Part shown: positions 42,738 to 49,776 of the stretch, piece by piece | How the letters are laid out: each line of letters opens with the position of its first letter | Numbering within the stretch: position 1 is the first letter of the stretch | Assembly: GCA_903896925.1 (NCBI GenBank) | Contig: CAITZM010000033.1 | Location: 1-64,000 of the forward strand | Direction: 5' to 3' | DNA from: an uncultured Lentisphaerota bacterium | GTDB taxonomy: Bacteria; Verrucomicrobiota; Kiritimatiellia; CAIQIC01 | DNA length: 64,000 bases | Program-made: the position numbers and the translations under genes | The notes under the pieces: generated by a model | The model's database searches: none | What the model saw: the letters and a program-made list of their open reading frames with translations, nothing else | What the model was told of the DNA's origin: nothing

Positions 42738-44395
42738 TAGGGCCCTTTCAGCACGCTGATGCGGTAGACGGCTGCATCTGTAAACGCTTCCTCGACCATT
42801 CCATTGCGGTGGTTGAGCCGCTTCCCTGTCCGCTGCCAGGTGGCGGTGGCCGGCTCGTTGACCGTCACCTGCACCCCGCCATCCGTCCGCTTCAGCCGCA
42901 ATGCGTTGCCATCGAGATGGATGTCGGTCTCCTGCTGGCCGTCGAACACCAGCATCGGAAAACCGATCCGCGCCACGGAGCCGGCGGTGACCGTTACACC
43001 CTGGGCATGGAGTGTCAAGGTTTCACCGCCCGCCCTGAACTGTACCTGCCGGGCCGACTCCTCCAGCACTTCGACCTGGCGCACCGGTTCGGTGGTCTTG
43101 TGCAGAATGCCATCCGAATACCCCAGTTGCGGACACCCGCCTTGGAGGTGGACGCGGATCAGGCCGGACGGGTTGTACACACCGTTCCCGCGCGTCATGT
43201 ATTGGAGATAATTCCCGCCGGCGTTGGCGACGACCATGTTGAACTCGGGCAGCCGGACCACGAAGCCACCGACCTCCGCGGGTGCCGGTCTTTCCACGAT
43301 CGCCTCGTCCGCCTGTTGCCACGCGGCGCAGAGCATCGAGCAGGCGAGCAGATTGTAGTTCGCATGGACGGAATATCCCTCATAGCCGTGCCGGGCTTCC
43401 ACGGGGTACCGGTTCTTCACGATGTAACCGGAGCCGTCGGGGCGGATCCACTTTTGGATGGACGCAAGGGCCAGCCGCGCGCCGCGCTTGAACGCGCCAG
43501 CCTCTGCCGGCCGCCCGGCCTGCGCGTATTGCGCTGCGTAGGTTTCGTACACCGCGGCCAACTCGGCCTCGTTCCAGAGGTGCTGCGCGCTGCGGTAGCC
43601 GGTCGGCAGTTCGCCAAACGGCGACTGGATCAGCAGCGAAGTCCACGCGCCTTTCCAGCAGGCGTCGCGATAGAAGGTGTCCTGGTAACCGCGCTGCAGC
43701 ATCCCCGTCAGGAAGTACCGGCTGAAGGCGTCGTAGGCGAAGGGCGCGCCGTGTTCCAGATACTGTCCCGCCGGCGTCATATGCGGCCGTTGGATCTGCA
43801 GCGCGTGGGCCACATAGGCCGGGTCGGTCAGGCGGTGGAGCGAGCGCAGGTATTCGCCGGCGGCGTGGACCAGCGTCCAGTTGCCGTCGGCTTTGCCATA
43901 CGCGGCGTAGGTCTTGGCGGGGTTGATGGCGGAGAGCTGCTTCCGCCAGGTCTCCAGCCTTTCCTTGGGCGCGACCTTCTCGAACTGCTCGAAGGCCAGC
44001 ATCACGGGGTAGGTGTAGAAGTCCGGATGTTTGTCGGGGAAGGCGGACATACCCTTGGCGAGGCTGTCCACGCTGAAATCCATCGCCCGCATCCCGCTTT
44101 CAAGCAATTGCGGGTCGGTGTCGAACCCGCTCGCCGCCAGCGTCGCGACGCTGTGCGCGTAGCAGGGTGGGCTGAACTGCGTCCGCCCATCCACGGGATC
44201 CGGCAGGTCGCCGTCGGGCTTCAGGCACTTGCGCAGCGCGCGGACCTGGCCGTCCACGACCTTGAGATAATCGGCCCGGCTCAGCCCGGTCGGCTGCACC
44301 GTCCCCCGGTGCTCAAGAAACCGGCTGATCTGCGGCTGGAGCGGATGCTCCGCCGTGCTCAGCAACGTTGCTGCGATGACGACACCGAAAATCAT
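42737..44395 (-). CDS. Uncharacterised secreted alpha-toroid protein
   Basis: A 552-residue exported protein. The true start is the ATG at 44395, which overlaps the GH105 stop (ATGA); the upstream part of the track ORF is a shadow of GH105. A hydrophobic N-terminus (MIFGVVIAATLLSTAEH) is signal-like. The rest suggests an (alpha/alpha) toroid (PVMLAFEQFEKV, NWTLVHAAGEYLRSLHRL, LWNEAELAAVYETYAAQYA, HGYEGYSVHANYNLLACSML) followed by a beta-domain (EVGGFVVRLPEFNMVVANAGGNYLQY). This layout resembles heparinase-like lyases, but I recognise no family. Position next to GH105, which acts on lyase products, favours a lyase role. This is inference only. Confidence 0.7.
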   Translation of the reverse strand: MIFGVVIAATLLSTAEHPLQPQISRFLEHRGTVQPTGLSRADYLKVVDGQVRALRKCLKPDGDLPDPVDGRTQFSPPCYAHSVATLAASGFDTDPQLLESGMRAMDFSVDSLAKGMSAFPDKHPDFYTYPVMLAFEQFEKVAPKERLETWRKQLSAINPAKTYAAYGKADGNWTLVHAAGEYLRSLHRLTDPAYVAHALQIQRPHMTPAGQYLEHGAPFAYDAFSRYFLTGMLQRGYQDTFYRDACWKGAWTSLLIQSPFGELPTGYRSAQHLWNEAELAAVYETYAAQYAQAGRPAEAGAFKRGARLALASIQKWIRPDGSGYIVKNRYPVEARHGYEGYSVHANYNLLACSMLCAAWQQADEAIVERPAPAEVGGFVVRLPEFNMVVANAGGNYLQYMTRGNGVYNPSGLIRVHLQGGCPQLGYSDGILHKTTEPVRQVEVLEESARQVQFRAGGETLTLHAQGVTVTAGSVARIGFPMLVFDGQQETDIHLDGNALRLKRTDGGVQVTVNEPATATWQRTGKRLNHRNGMVEEAFTDAAVYRISVLKGP

Positions 44396-45447
44396 TTTTT
44401 CAGCTTCAGCATCTCGCTGCCCGCGAGCAGAAACGTGCCGGTGACGTATTCGTGGGTCTGGGCCTGCTGCAGGCTCACCGGGCGGTCCCCGACGGGCTGG
44501 CCCCATTGGACCTGGCCCTCGGCGCTGACGCTCTGCACCAGTCCGGCCCACGCTTTCTGCACCACGGGCAGATACGTTTCGCGGTCGAGCAGCCCGTGGT
44601 TGAGGCCCCACGCCAGGCCGTAGCAGAAGAAGCCGGTGCCGCTGGTCTCGGGCACGGCCACATCCTCGGGATCGGCGAGGTTCGGCCGCCAGAGACCGTC
44701 GTCGCCCTGCCGCTTCGCGATGGCAGCGGCCATGGTCTTCAGCAGCGCCACGTAGCGCGGCCGCTGCGGATCGTCCTCCGGCAGATATTCCAGGATGCGG
44801 ACGATCCCGCCCAGCACCCAGCCGTTGCCGCGCGACCAGAAAATTTTCTTCCCGTTCTTCGTTGTCTGACCGATGAACCGCTTGTCGCGATAGAACAGCC
44901 CATCGTCCTTGTCGAAGAGTTCCGCGTGTACGTCCCAGAAAAACGCGTGCATATAGGCGAGATACTTTTTGTCGCCGGTCGCTTTCGCCAGCATCGCCAG
45001 CGAGCACGCCCCGTAGAGCGAATCCGCGTAGCGCCGCCCGCCTTCGAGATACCAGACCTTGGCGCCCGCCGGCGAGTTGTTCGTGGCGGTGTTCAGCCAG
45101 GCGATGGCCGGCGCCAGCATCGCCTTGTCCTGCTTCGCGAAATAACATTCGGCCCAGGTCTCGACGCAGAACAGCCGGTTCGCGCCCTGCTGCTCCGTGC
45201 CGACCTTCCACTGATGTTGCGCACCCCACGCCAGCGCCTGCTGGAGAAACTTCTCGTCGCCGGTCGTCTTGAACGCGGCCATCACGCCGGTGTACCACGT
45301 GCCGCGCTCCCAGTTGCGGTCGCCCGCCTGCATGCGCGGGTGCGCGACCTGCCAGGCGTTGACGCGGTGCAGCAGCGGCGCGATCTCGTCGGCTTGCGCG
45401 GCAGCGCAGCCCCAACCAACCAGGGCCAGACACCAAGCGATCTTCAT
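44392..45447 (-). CDS. GH105 unsaturated rhamnogalacturonyl hydrolase
   Basis: A 351-residue secreted enzyme with signal peptide MKIAWCLALVGWGCAAAQA. The (alpha/alpha)6 barrel of GH105/YteR has the expected WERGTWYTGVMAA, YADSLYGACSLAML (the catalytic Asp of ADS), FWSRGNGWVLGG and ETSGTGFFCYGLAWG segments. It hydrolyses the unsaturated uronic acid left at the end of chains by polysaccharide lyases, via hydration of the double bond. Its presence therefore implies a lyase acts upstream, which supports that role for the heparinase-like gene and the unknown neighbour. Confidence 0.9.
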   Translation of the reverse strand: MKIAWCLALVGWGCAAAQADEIAPLLHRVNAWQVAHPRMQAGDRNWERGTWYTGVMAAFKTTGDEKFLQQALAWGAQHQWKVGTEQQGANRLFCVETWAECYFAKQDKAMLAPAIAWLNTATNNSPAGAKVWYLEGGRRYADSLYGACSLAMLAKATGDKKYLAYMHAFFWDVHAELFDKDDGLFYRDKRFIGQTTKNGKKIFWSRGNGWVLGGIVRILEYLPEDDPQRPRYVALLKTMAAAIAKRQGDDGLWRPNLADPEDVAVPETSGTGFFCYGLAWGLNHGLLDRETYLPVVQKAWAGLVQSVSAEGQVQWGQPVGDRPVSLQQAQTHEYVTGTFLLAGSEMLKLKK

Positions 45448-45460
45448 CGAAAGGCTCCTC

Positions 45461-46135
45461 TCACATGATCCCGAATTTGCGGAACGCCTCGACGGTGCTC
45501 ATGCCGTCCGCCAGCGCCAGCTGCACGAGCTTTTCGCCGCGCGCCTTCTCCAGCGCCTTGGTGAAGGTCTCCACCTCCGCCGCGCGCGGCACGACGCATA
45601 CGCCGTCGAGGTCGCCGAACACGATATCGCCGGGCTGCACGGTGACGTCGCCGAAGGCGAGCGGCACGCGGAAATCCACCACGGTGCCGCGCGGCCCCTG
45701 GTCCTGCGCGTAGCGGCCGTAGGAAAAGGTCGGGAAGTTCAACCGCAGGATGCCGGGCGTGTCGCGGGAGTAGCCCTCCACCACCGCGCCCGCCGCGCCG
45801 AGCTTTGCGGCGCGCGTGCTCATCATCTCGCCCCACAAGGCATACCGCGGTGATGCGCCGGCGCAGATATAGACTTCGCCCGGCTTCAAGTCGTCCAAGG
45901 CCTCAAACATTTTTCCGAACGGCGGCAGTTGCGGCCCAGCGGCGACCACATCGGCCTCCAGCACCGTCATCGCCCTTCCGATGACGACCATGTCGTCGCG
46001 CAGCGGTTTCAGGTCCGGTGGCAAGAATTGATGGAGCAGCCCCAGCTTGTCCATCGCGTCGCCGACCAGCGCCGTGAACAGCTCCCGGCGCGCGAGCGCG
46101 AACAGTTCCGCATCGTCTTTCCACCCGGCTGCCAT
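45461..46135 (-). CDS. RraA-family aldolase/regulator-like protein
   Basis: A 224-residue cytoplasmic protein from the ATG at 46135; the longer track start reaches into the upstream gene. It carries the RraA-like fold motifs: GDAMDKLG, GEVYICAGASPRYALWGEMMSTRAAKLGAAGAVVEGYSRDTPGI, and PGDIVFGDLDGVCVVPR near the C-terminus. Family members include 4-hydroxy-4-methyl-2-oxoglutarate and oxaloacetate-type aldolases, and RNase E inhibitors. The GDLDGVCVVPR form suits the enzymes. In this operon it could process a keto acid derived from the degraded uronate, which is an inference. Confidence 0.8.
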   Translation of the reverse strand: MAAGWKDDAELFALARRELFTALVGDAMDKLGLLHQFLPPDLKPLRDDMVVIGRAMTVLEADVVAAGPQLPPFGKMFEALDDLKPGEVYICAGASPRYALWGEMMSTRAAKLGAAGAVVEGYSRDTPGILRLNFPTFSYGRYAQDQGPRGTVVDFRVPLAFGDVTVQPGDIVFGDLDGVCVVPRAAEVETFTKALEKARGEKLVQLALADGMSTVEAFRKFGIM

Positions 46136-46173
46136 ACTCGTTCCTTCCAAGGATTGCTTGTGCGCAGCGGCCT

Positions 46174-46192
46174 GCCGGGCGCCACGCCCGGC
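46174..46192 (-). terminator. GC-rich hairpin between GH gene and rraA-like gene
   Basis: GCCGGGCG / CGCCCGGC with a 3-nt loop, 8 bp beyond the stop of gene 46200-47522 on the minus strand. It lacks a U-tract, so it may pause or protect RNA rather than end it. Confidence 0.3.
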
Positions 46193-46199
46193 TCTGCCG

Positions 46200-47522
46200 T
46201 CAAGGGGCCACACGAAACGGAAAATTCGCGGTGGCCGCACCGCCCTTGCCATCCTGCACGGTCACGAACAAACGATAAGGGCCGGCGGCGGCCGGGCTGG
46301 TGAACACACAATGGGTGGAGTTGTTCTGCGTGACCAGTTCCGGGAAGGCGGGCGGGACCGCTTCCGCATCGCCGCCCACGCCGGGCGCGGCGCTTTCGGC
46401 GACGACCAGCCATCGATAGGTGCACACGCCCCCGGCAGGTTGCTCCATGTCCAGGTCGGCCGTCAGCGTCTGGCCGGGCTTGACCGTCTGGCCGGCGGCG
46501 GCGGAAGTCAGCGCGCGAATTTCCGGGCAGCGCTGCGCGGGCCATTGGCCGGTCCAGGCTTTCGTCATCGCGTCCACCGGCGACAATTTTTCCAGCGTCG
46601 GCAGGAACATGCCGAACCACGTCGCGGTGCGTTCCTGCTTCCAGCCCCAGACGAAGGCGAACGTGCCGAGGCATTGTTCCTTGCCCTCGTTCAGTTCGGT
46701 CACGAGCCGTTGCGTCGCGTAGAAGGTGCGCGCCTTCTCATGGCTCGTCGGTTCCAGCGGCGCGCCCCAGGCGGTGGCCGGGACCTCCCACGGGCCGCGC
46801 ACGCCGAACTCGGTGACGACGAACGGTTTCGTCCAGCCGGCCCGCTTCAGCGCCTCGCCCGCGCCCGCCGCGCCGCCGTAGGAATTGACGCCGAGGATGT
46901 CGAGGCTGGGGCAATGACGCTGCACGTTCTCCACCTTCGCCGCGTTGAAGGCGATGACGCTCATCACTGGATGAGCGGGATCTTCCTGCTTGATGAGCTT
47001 GGTGAGTTCCTCGATCTCCTTGAACACCGCCACGCTGCCGGTTGGCGACGCCGGCCCTTCCATCTCGTTGCCCAGGCCCCACACGAGCACCGCCGGGTGG
47101 TGCTTGTAGCGACGGACGGCAGCCACCACCTTCTCGCGCTGCGCCTGGACCTTGGCGGGGTCGGAGTAATTGAAACCGTGGCGCTCGTGCTCGATCCAGA
47201 GCCCCGGGACGACCATGAGGCCCAGTTGCTGCGCGCGGTCGATGAAGCGCGCGCCGCCGGTCACCTTCGCCTCCAGCGTCTCCACGCTCCAGGTGCGCAC
47301 GCAGTTGCCGCCGGCCTCCTTCAGCTTCTCCAGCAGGCCGGGCGCCTCGGCGCCGCCCGCGCCGTGCATGGAAAAAGCCGCGCCGTTCACCTGCAGGCGC
47401 CAGCCCGACGGGCTGATCGGCTGCAGCTCCACCTTCGCCGGCTCCTGGGCATTGCAAGCCGCCGCGCAGAGCAACGGCGCCAAGTGACCCAGAACGACGC
47501 GCGCGAACTTATTTCTTTTCAT
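46200..47522 (-). CDS. Secreted TIM-barrel glycoside hydrolase (clan A)
   Basis: A 440-residue exported protein (signal KFARVVLGHLAPLLCAAACNA, possibly a lipoprotein through AAAC). The barrel has GNCVRTWSVETLEAKV, GLWIEHERHGF, VWGLGNEMEG with the acid/base Glu, and KPFVVTEFGVRGPW with the nucleophile Glu, the arrangement of GH2/GH5-type clan A enzymes. A C-terminal immunoglobulin-like domain (QTVKPGQTLTADLDMEQPAGGVCTYRWLV, GPYRLFVTVQDGKGG) may bind carbohydrate. The start overlaps the upstream gene by 14 nt. Confidence 0.8.
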   Translation of the reverse strand: MKRNKFARVVLGHLAPLLCAAACNAQEPAKVELQPISPSGWRLQVNGAAFSMHGAGGAEAPGLLEKLKEAGGNCVRTWSVETLEAKVTGGARFIDRAQQLGLMVVPGLWIEHERHGFNYSDPAKVQAQREKVVAAVRRYKHHPAVLVWGLGNEMEGPASPTGSVAVFKEIEELTKLIKQEDPAHPVMSVIAFNAAKVENVQRHCPSLDILGVNSYGGAAGAGEALKRAGWTKPFVVTEFGVRGPWEVPATAWGAPLEPTSHEKARTFYATQRLVTELNEGKEQCLGTFAFVWGWKQERTATWFGMFLPTLEKLSPVDAMTKAWTGQWPAQRCPEIRALTSAAAGQTVKPGQTLTADLDMEQPAGGVCTYRWLVVAESAAPGVGGDAEAVPPAFPELVTQNNSTHCVFTSPAAAGPYRLFVTVQDGKGGAATANFPFRVAP

Positions 47523-47985
47523 CGAATTCCAGCTCGACGAGTTTCTGCTTGGCGGCGTCGGCGGGTTTCCAGAACCAGCCCTTTTCGTCCCAGCATTGGG
47601 CCCACTTGAACCCGGCGACCAATTTGGCGAAAGCTTCCTTCGCGCCTTGTTTGTCGCCCTTCTTGAGCAGCACCTCGCCCTTGATGAACAGGCAGGTGCC
47701 CACGTCGTTGAGCGCCCAGCGCTTGAACGTCTCTTCCTTCGGCTCGGTGGCCGGCAGTTCCTTCAAGGCCTCCTGCATTTTTTTCGCCTCGGCCTCGTAG
47801 AGCTCGATGCACTTGCCCACGTAGGCGAGCGCCTCCTCGGCGTTCCCGCTCCCGTGCGCCTTCCACGCCTTGCTGGTCAGCGTCTCCGATTTGTGGTCGC
47901 CGAAATCCGGCGCTGCCGCCGCCGGTTGCACCAGGACGAACGCCGCGAGCAACGCGGCCACGATGCTGTTCACGTAGCTGTTCAT
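47509..47985 (-). CDS. Small secreted TPR-like protein
   Basis: A 158-residue exported protein from the ATG at 47985 (signal MNSYVNSIVAALLAAFVLVQPAAA). The mature part is all-helical, with SKAWKAHGSGNAEEALAYVGKCIELYEAEAKKM, LNDVGTCLFIKGEVLLKKGDKQGAKEAFAKLVAGFKWAQCW and DEKGWFWKPADAAKQKLVELE. These are TPR-like pairs that I associate with small secreted proteins of saccharolytic clusters; no catalytic residues stand out. It overlaps the next gene by 14 nt and begins 20 bp after the URO-D-like gene. It may be a partner or adaptor for the enzymes here. Confidence 0.75.
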   Translation of the reverse strand: MNSYVNSIVAALLAAFVLVQPAAAAPDFGDHKSETLTSKAWKAHGSGNAEEALAYVGKCIELYEAEAKKMQEALKELPATEPKEETFKRWALNDVGTCLFIKGEVLLKKGDKQGAKEAFAKLVAGFKWAQCWDEKGWFWKPADAAKQKLVELEFDEKK

Positions 47986-48005
47986 TTCCGTCTCCTGCTT
48001 GTGTT

Positions 48006-49085
48006 TTACGACTGCTGCACGGTCTCGATCATGGCGAGAATATTTTCCAGCGGCGTGCCGGGTTGGACGTTGTGGCAGGAGCAGCAGATGAAGCCCTCGC
48101 GGCCGGCGCCGAGCGTGGCCAGGCAGGCGCGCGTCTCGCGGCGGACGTCGTCGGCCGTGCCGCGCGGCAGCACGCTCTGGTTGTCCACGCCGCCGTGGAA
48201 GATGACGCGGTCGCCGAACTCCTTTTTCAGCTCCGCCGTGTCCATGCCCGGACAGGCGTGCTGGATCGGGTTGAGCACGTCCACGCCGCAGTCGAGGATC
48301 GGCCGCAGCAGCGGCCGGGCGGCGCCGTCGGTGTGATAGAAAACTTTCAGGCCGTGGGCGTGGATCAGGTCGCACCAGCGCCGCATGCGCGGCTGCAGGT
48401 GCCGCATCCACGCGGCGGGCGAGATCAGCAATCCCGTCTGTCCGCCGATGTCATCGCTGATGAAGACCAGGTCGAGGTAGGGGCGCGCCTGCGCGAAGAA
48501 CCGCCGCATCATCTCCGACTGGATGGCCTCGATCCGGTCGAGGATCGCGTCCACCAGTTCGGGGCTTTCGGCGATGTCGAACATCGCCTGCTCCAGCCCG
48601 CGCATCTGGCAGTAGATCTCGAAGAACGACACCCAGGGGCCGATCACCGCGAAATCGTGCGACGCCTTCTTTGCGAGGGCCGTCGCGCCGGCATAGTCGA
48701 AGCGCTCGACCTGCGGCCACCACGCATAGGCGTCGAGCGACTCCGGCGTGTCGAAGCCCAGCAGCGGCGCCGTGCCGAACTCGGCGTAGTGCGCCAGGCC
48801 GGCCTGCACGCCCTTGAGCGGCACGCCCCACATGGTGCGGTCGCCGCCGCTCTCCGCGCCCGCCCCCGACTGCCCGCCGGCGCGCGCGCCGACATCGGTC
48901 CGGTAGTCCATGAAATCCCAGACGATCTTGTCGAGGCCGAGCGCCTGCCACATCGCGAAGTCGTCGGTGACGCCGCAGTGCTGGCGGAGCAGGGCGGCGA
49001 TCTCCGGCGTGTGCCAGAGGTCGACCGGCAGGCGGTCCACCGGTTGGCGCGCCAGCGTGGCGAGCACCCGTTCCTTAGGTTGCAT
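48006..49085 (-). CDS. URO-D-superfamily protein (MtaA/CmuA-like)
   Basis: A 359-residue cytoplasmic protein with the uroporphyrinogen-decarboxylase fold. It starts MQPKERVLATLARQPVDRLPVD, typical of non-haem URO-D paralogs, and has GPWVSFFEIYCQMRGLEQAM, FISDDIGGQTGLLISPAAW, KVFYHTDGAARPLL and HGGVDNQSVLPRGT, including His and Cys-rich positions (CCSCHN) suited to a methyl-transfer centre. Such paralogs are often found beside polysaccharide clusters in this superphylum, with unknown substrate. It opens the tight operon that runs down to the double-SGNH gene. True haem synthesis is unlikely given the context. Confidence 0.82.
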   Translation of the reverse strand: MQPKERVLATLARQPVDRLPVDLWHTPEIAALLRQHCGVTDDFAMWQALGLDKIVWDFMDYRTDVGARAGGQSGAGAESGGDRTMWGVPLKGVQAGLAHYAEFGTAPLLGFDTPESLDAYAWWPQVERFDYAGATALAKKASHDFAVIGPWVSFFEIYCQMRGLEQAMFDIAESPELVDAILDRIEAIQSEMMRRFFAQARPYLDLVFISDDIGGQTGLLISPAAWMRHLQPRMRRWCDLIHAHGLKVFYHTDGAARPLLRPILDCGVDVLNPIQHACPGMDTAELKKEFGDRVIFHGGVDNQSVLPRGTADDVRRETRACLATLGAGREGFICCSCHNVQPGTPLENILAMIETVQQS

Positions 49086-49776
49086 AGTCGGTTCCTTTCT
49101 GCTGCGGCCCTATCAAACCACAGGGCGTGCGTTTTGAAAATGCCCAAACCGCGCCGAAGACCGGTGGCGAGGGCGGGTGGCGAGGGGCGGAAGAAGGAGG
49201 ACAGAGGTCGGCGGTCAGAGGTCGGCAGGAAGAGGCGGAAAGGAATTCACCACGGAGGTCACAGAGGTCGGAGGAGGTCACAGAGGAAAAAAACAGCCGC
49301 GGATGAACACGGAAAGGAGGCAGCAGATATTTTAGCTCAAAGACACGAAGGCAAGCACCCTGCGACAGGCCCGACAGGGATGGCGCAGAGAAGATTCTTT
49401 GCCTTGTTAACCAGCAGAATTTCATTTTCTCAACACAATTTACCCGGATTTCGACAGAACCATTGCCGACAGAATCATCAGGCGGCGAGGGGCAGATTTA
49501 GCTGATGGGTCGCTGACAGGCAGCAGGCTCTCACACCTTGTTGATATGGTTCTACTCTGACGCTTTGAGCGGCGGAGGGACTCTTCGTAGAAGCGGCGTC
49601 CTCGCCGCTTTTCCTTTGCGTTGGGTCTACGCGGCGGGACGCCGCGTCCACGGGTTGTTGTGCGGGCGCGGTCGATGCGTGGGTACGGCTGGGCTCGCGG
49701 GGTGGGCCTGCCCGGCGCAGCGCCGCGCGCAGCCGGGAAAACCCCGCCCACGAAGAACAGAGGATAAGCGGCCGGC
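49086..49776. other. Intergenic region with dispersed repeats and hairpins
   Basis: I see no gene here. From the left it holds a CCACGGAGG-family repeat (49246-49314), the phrase AGCTCAAAGACACGAAGG (from 49335) often seen with that family, and two GC hairpins: AAGCGGCG / CGCCGCTT (49591-49610) followed by TTCC, and ACGCGGCG / CGCCGCGT (49629-49647). Either could close transcription of the giant gene. A further CCCGGC / GCCGGG pairing lies at about 49709-49740. Confidence 0.55.
49246..49314 (+). repeat. Dispersed repeat, copy downstream of the giant gene
   Basis: TTCACCACGGAGGTCACAG, GGAGGTCACAGAGGAAA and CGGATGAACACGGA are shared, in order and orientation, with the repeat at 61577 on the other side of the giant gene. 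Both are related to the hairpin repeat at 7125. Confidence 0.75.

Noticed and set aside
44396-45436. N-terminal half of the 899-codon ORF 42737-45436
   Set aside because: It overlaps the GH105 gene in another frame and reads as Arg/Gly/Ala-rich shadow. The true start is the ATG at 44395.
46141-46160. Possible extra operator TTCCAAGGATTGCTT before the rraA-like gene
   Set aside because: Only one half matches TTCCAANNCTTGGAA; the second half is wrong.
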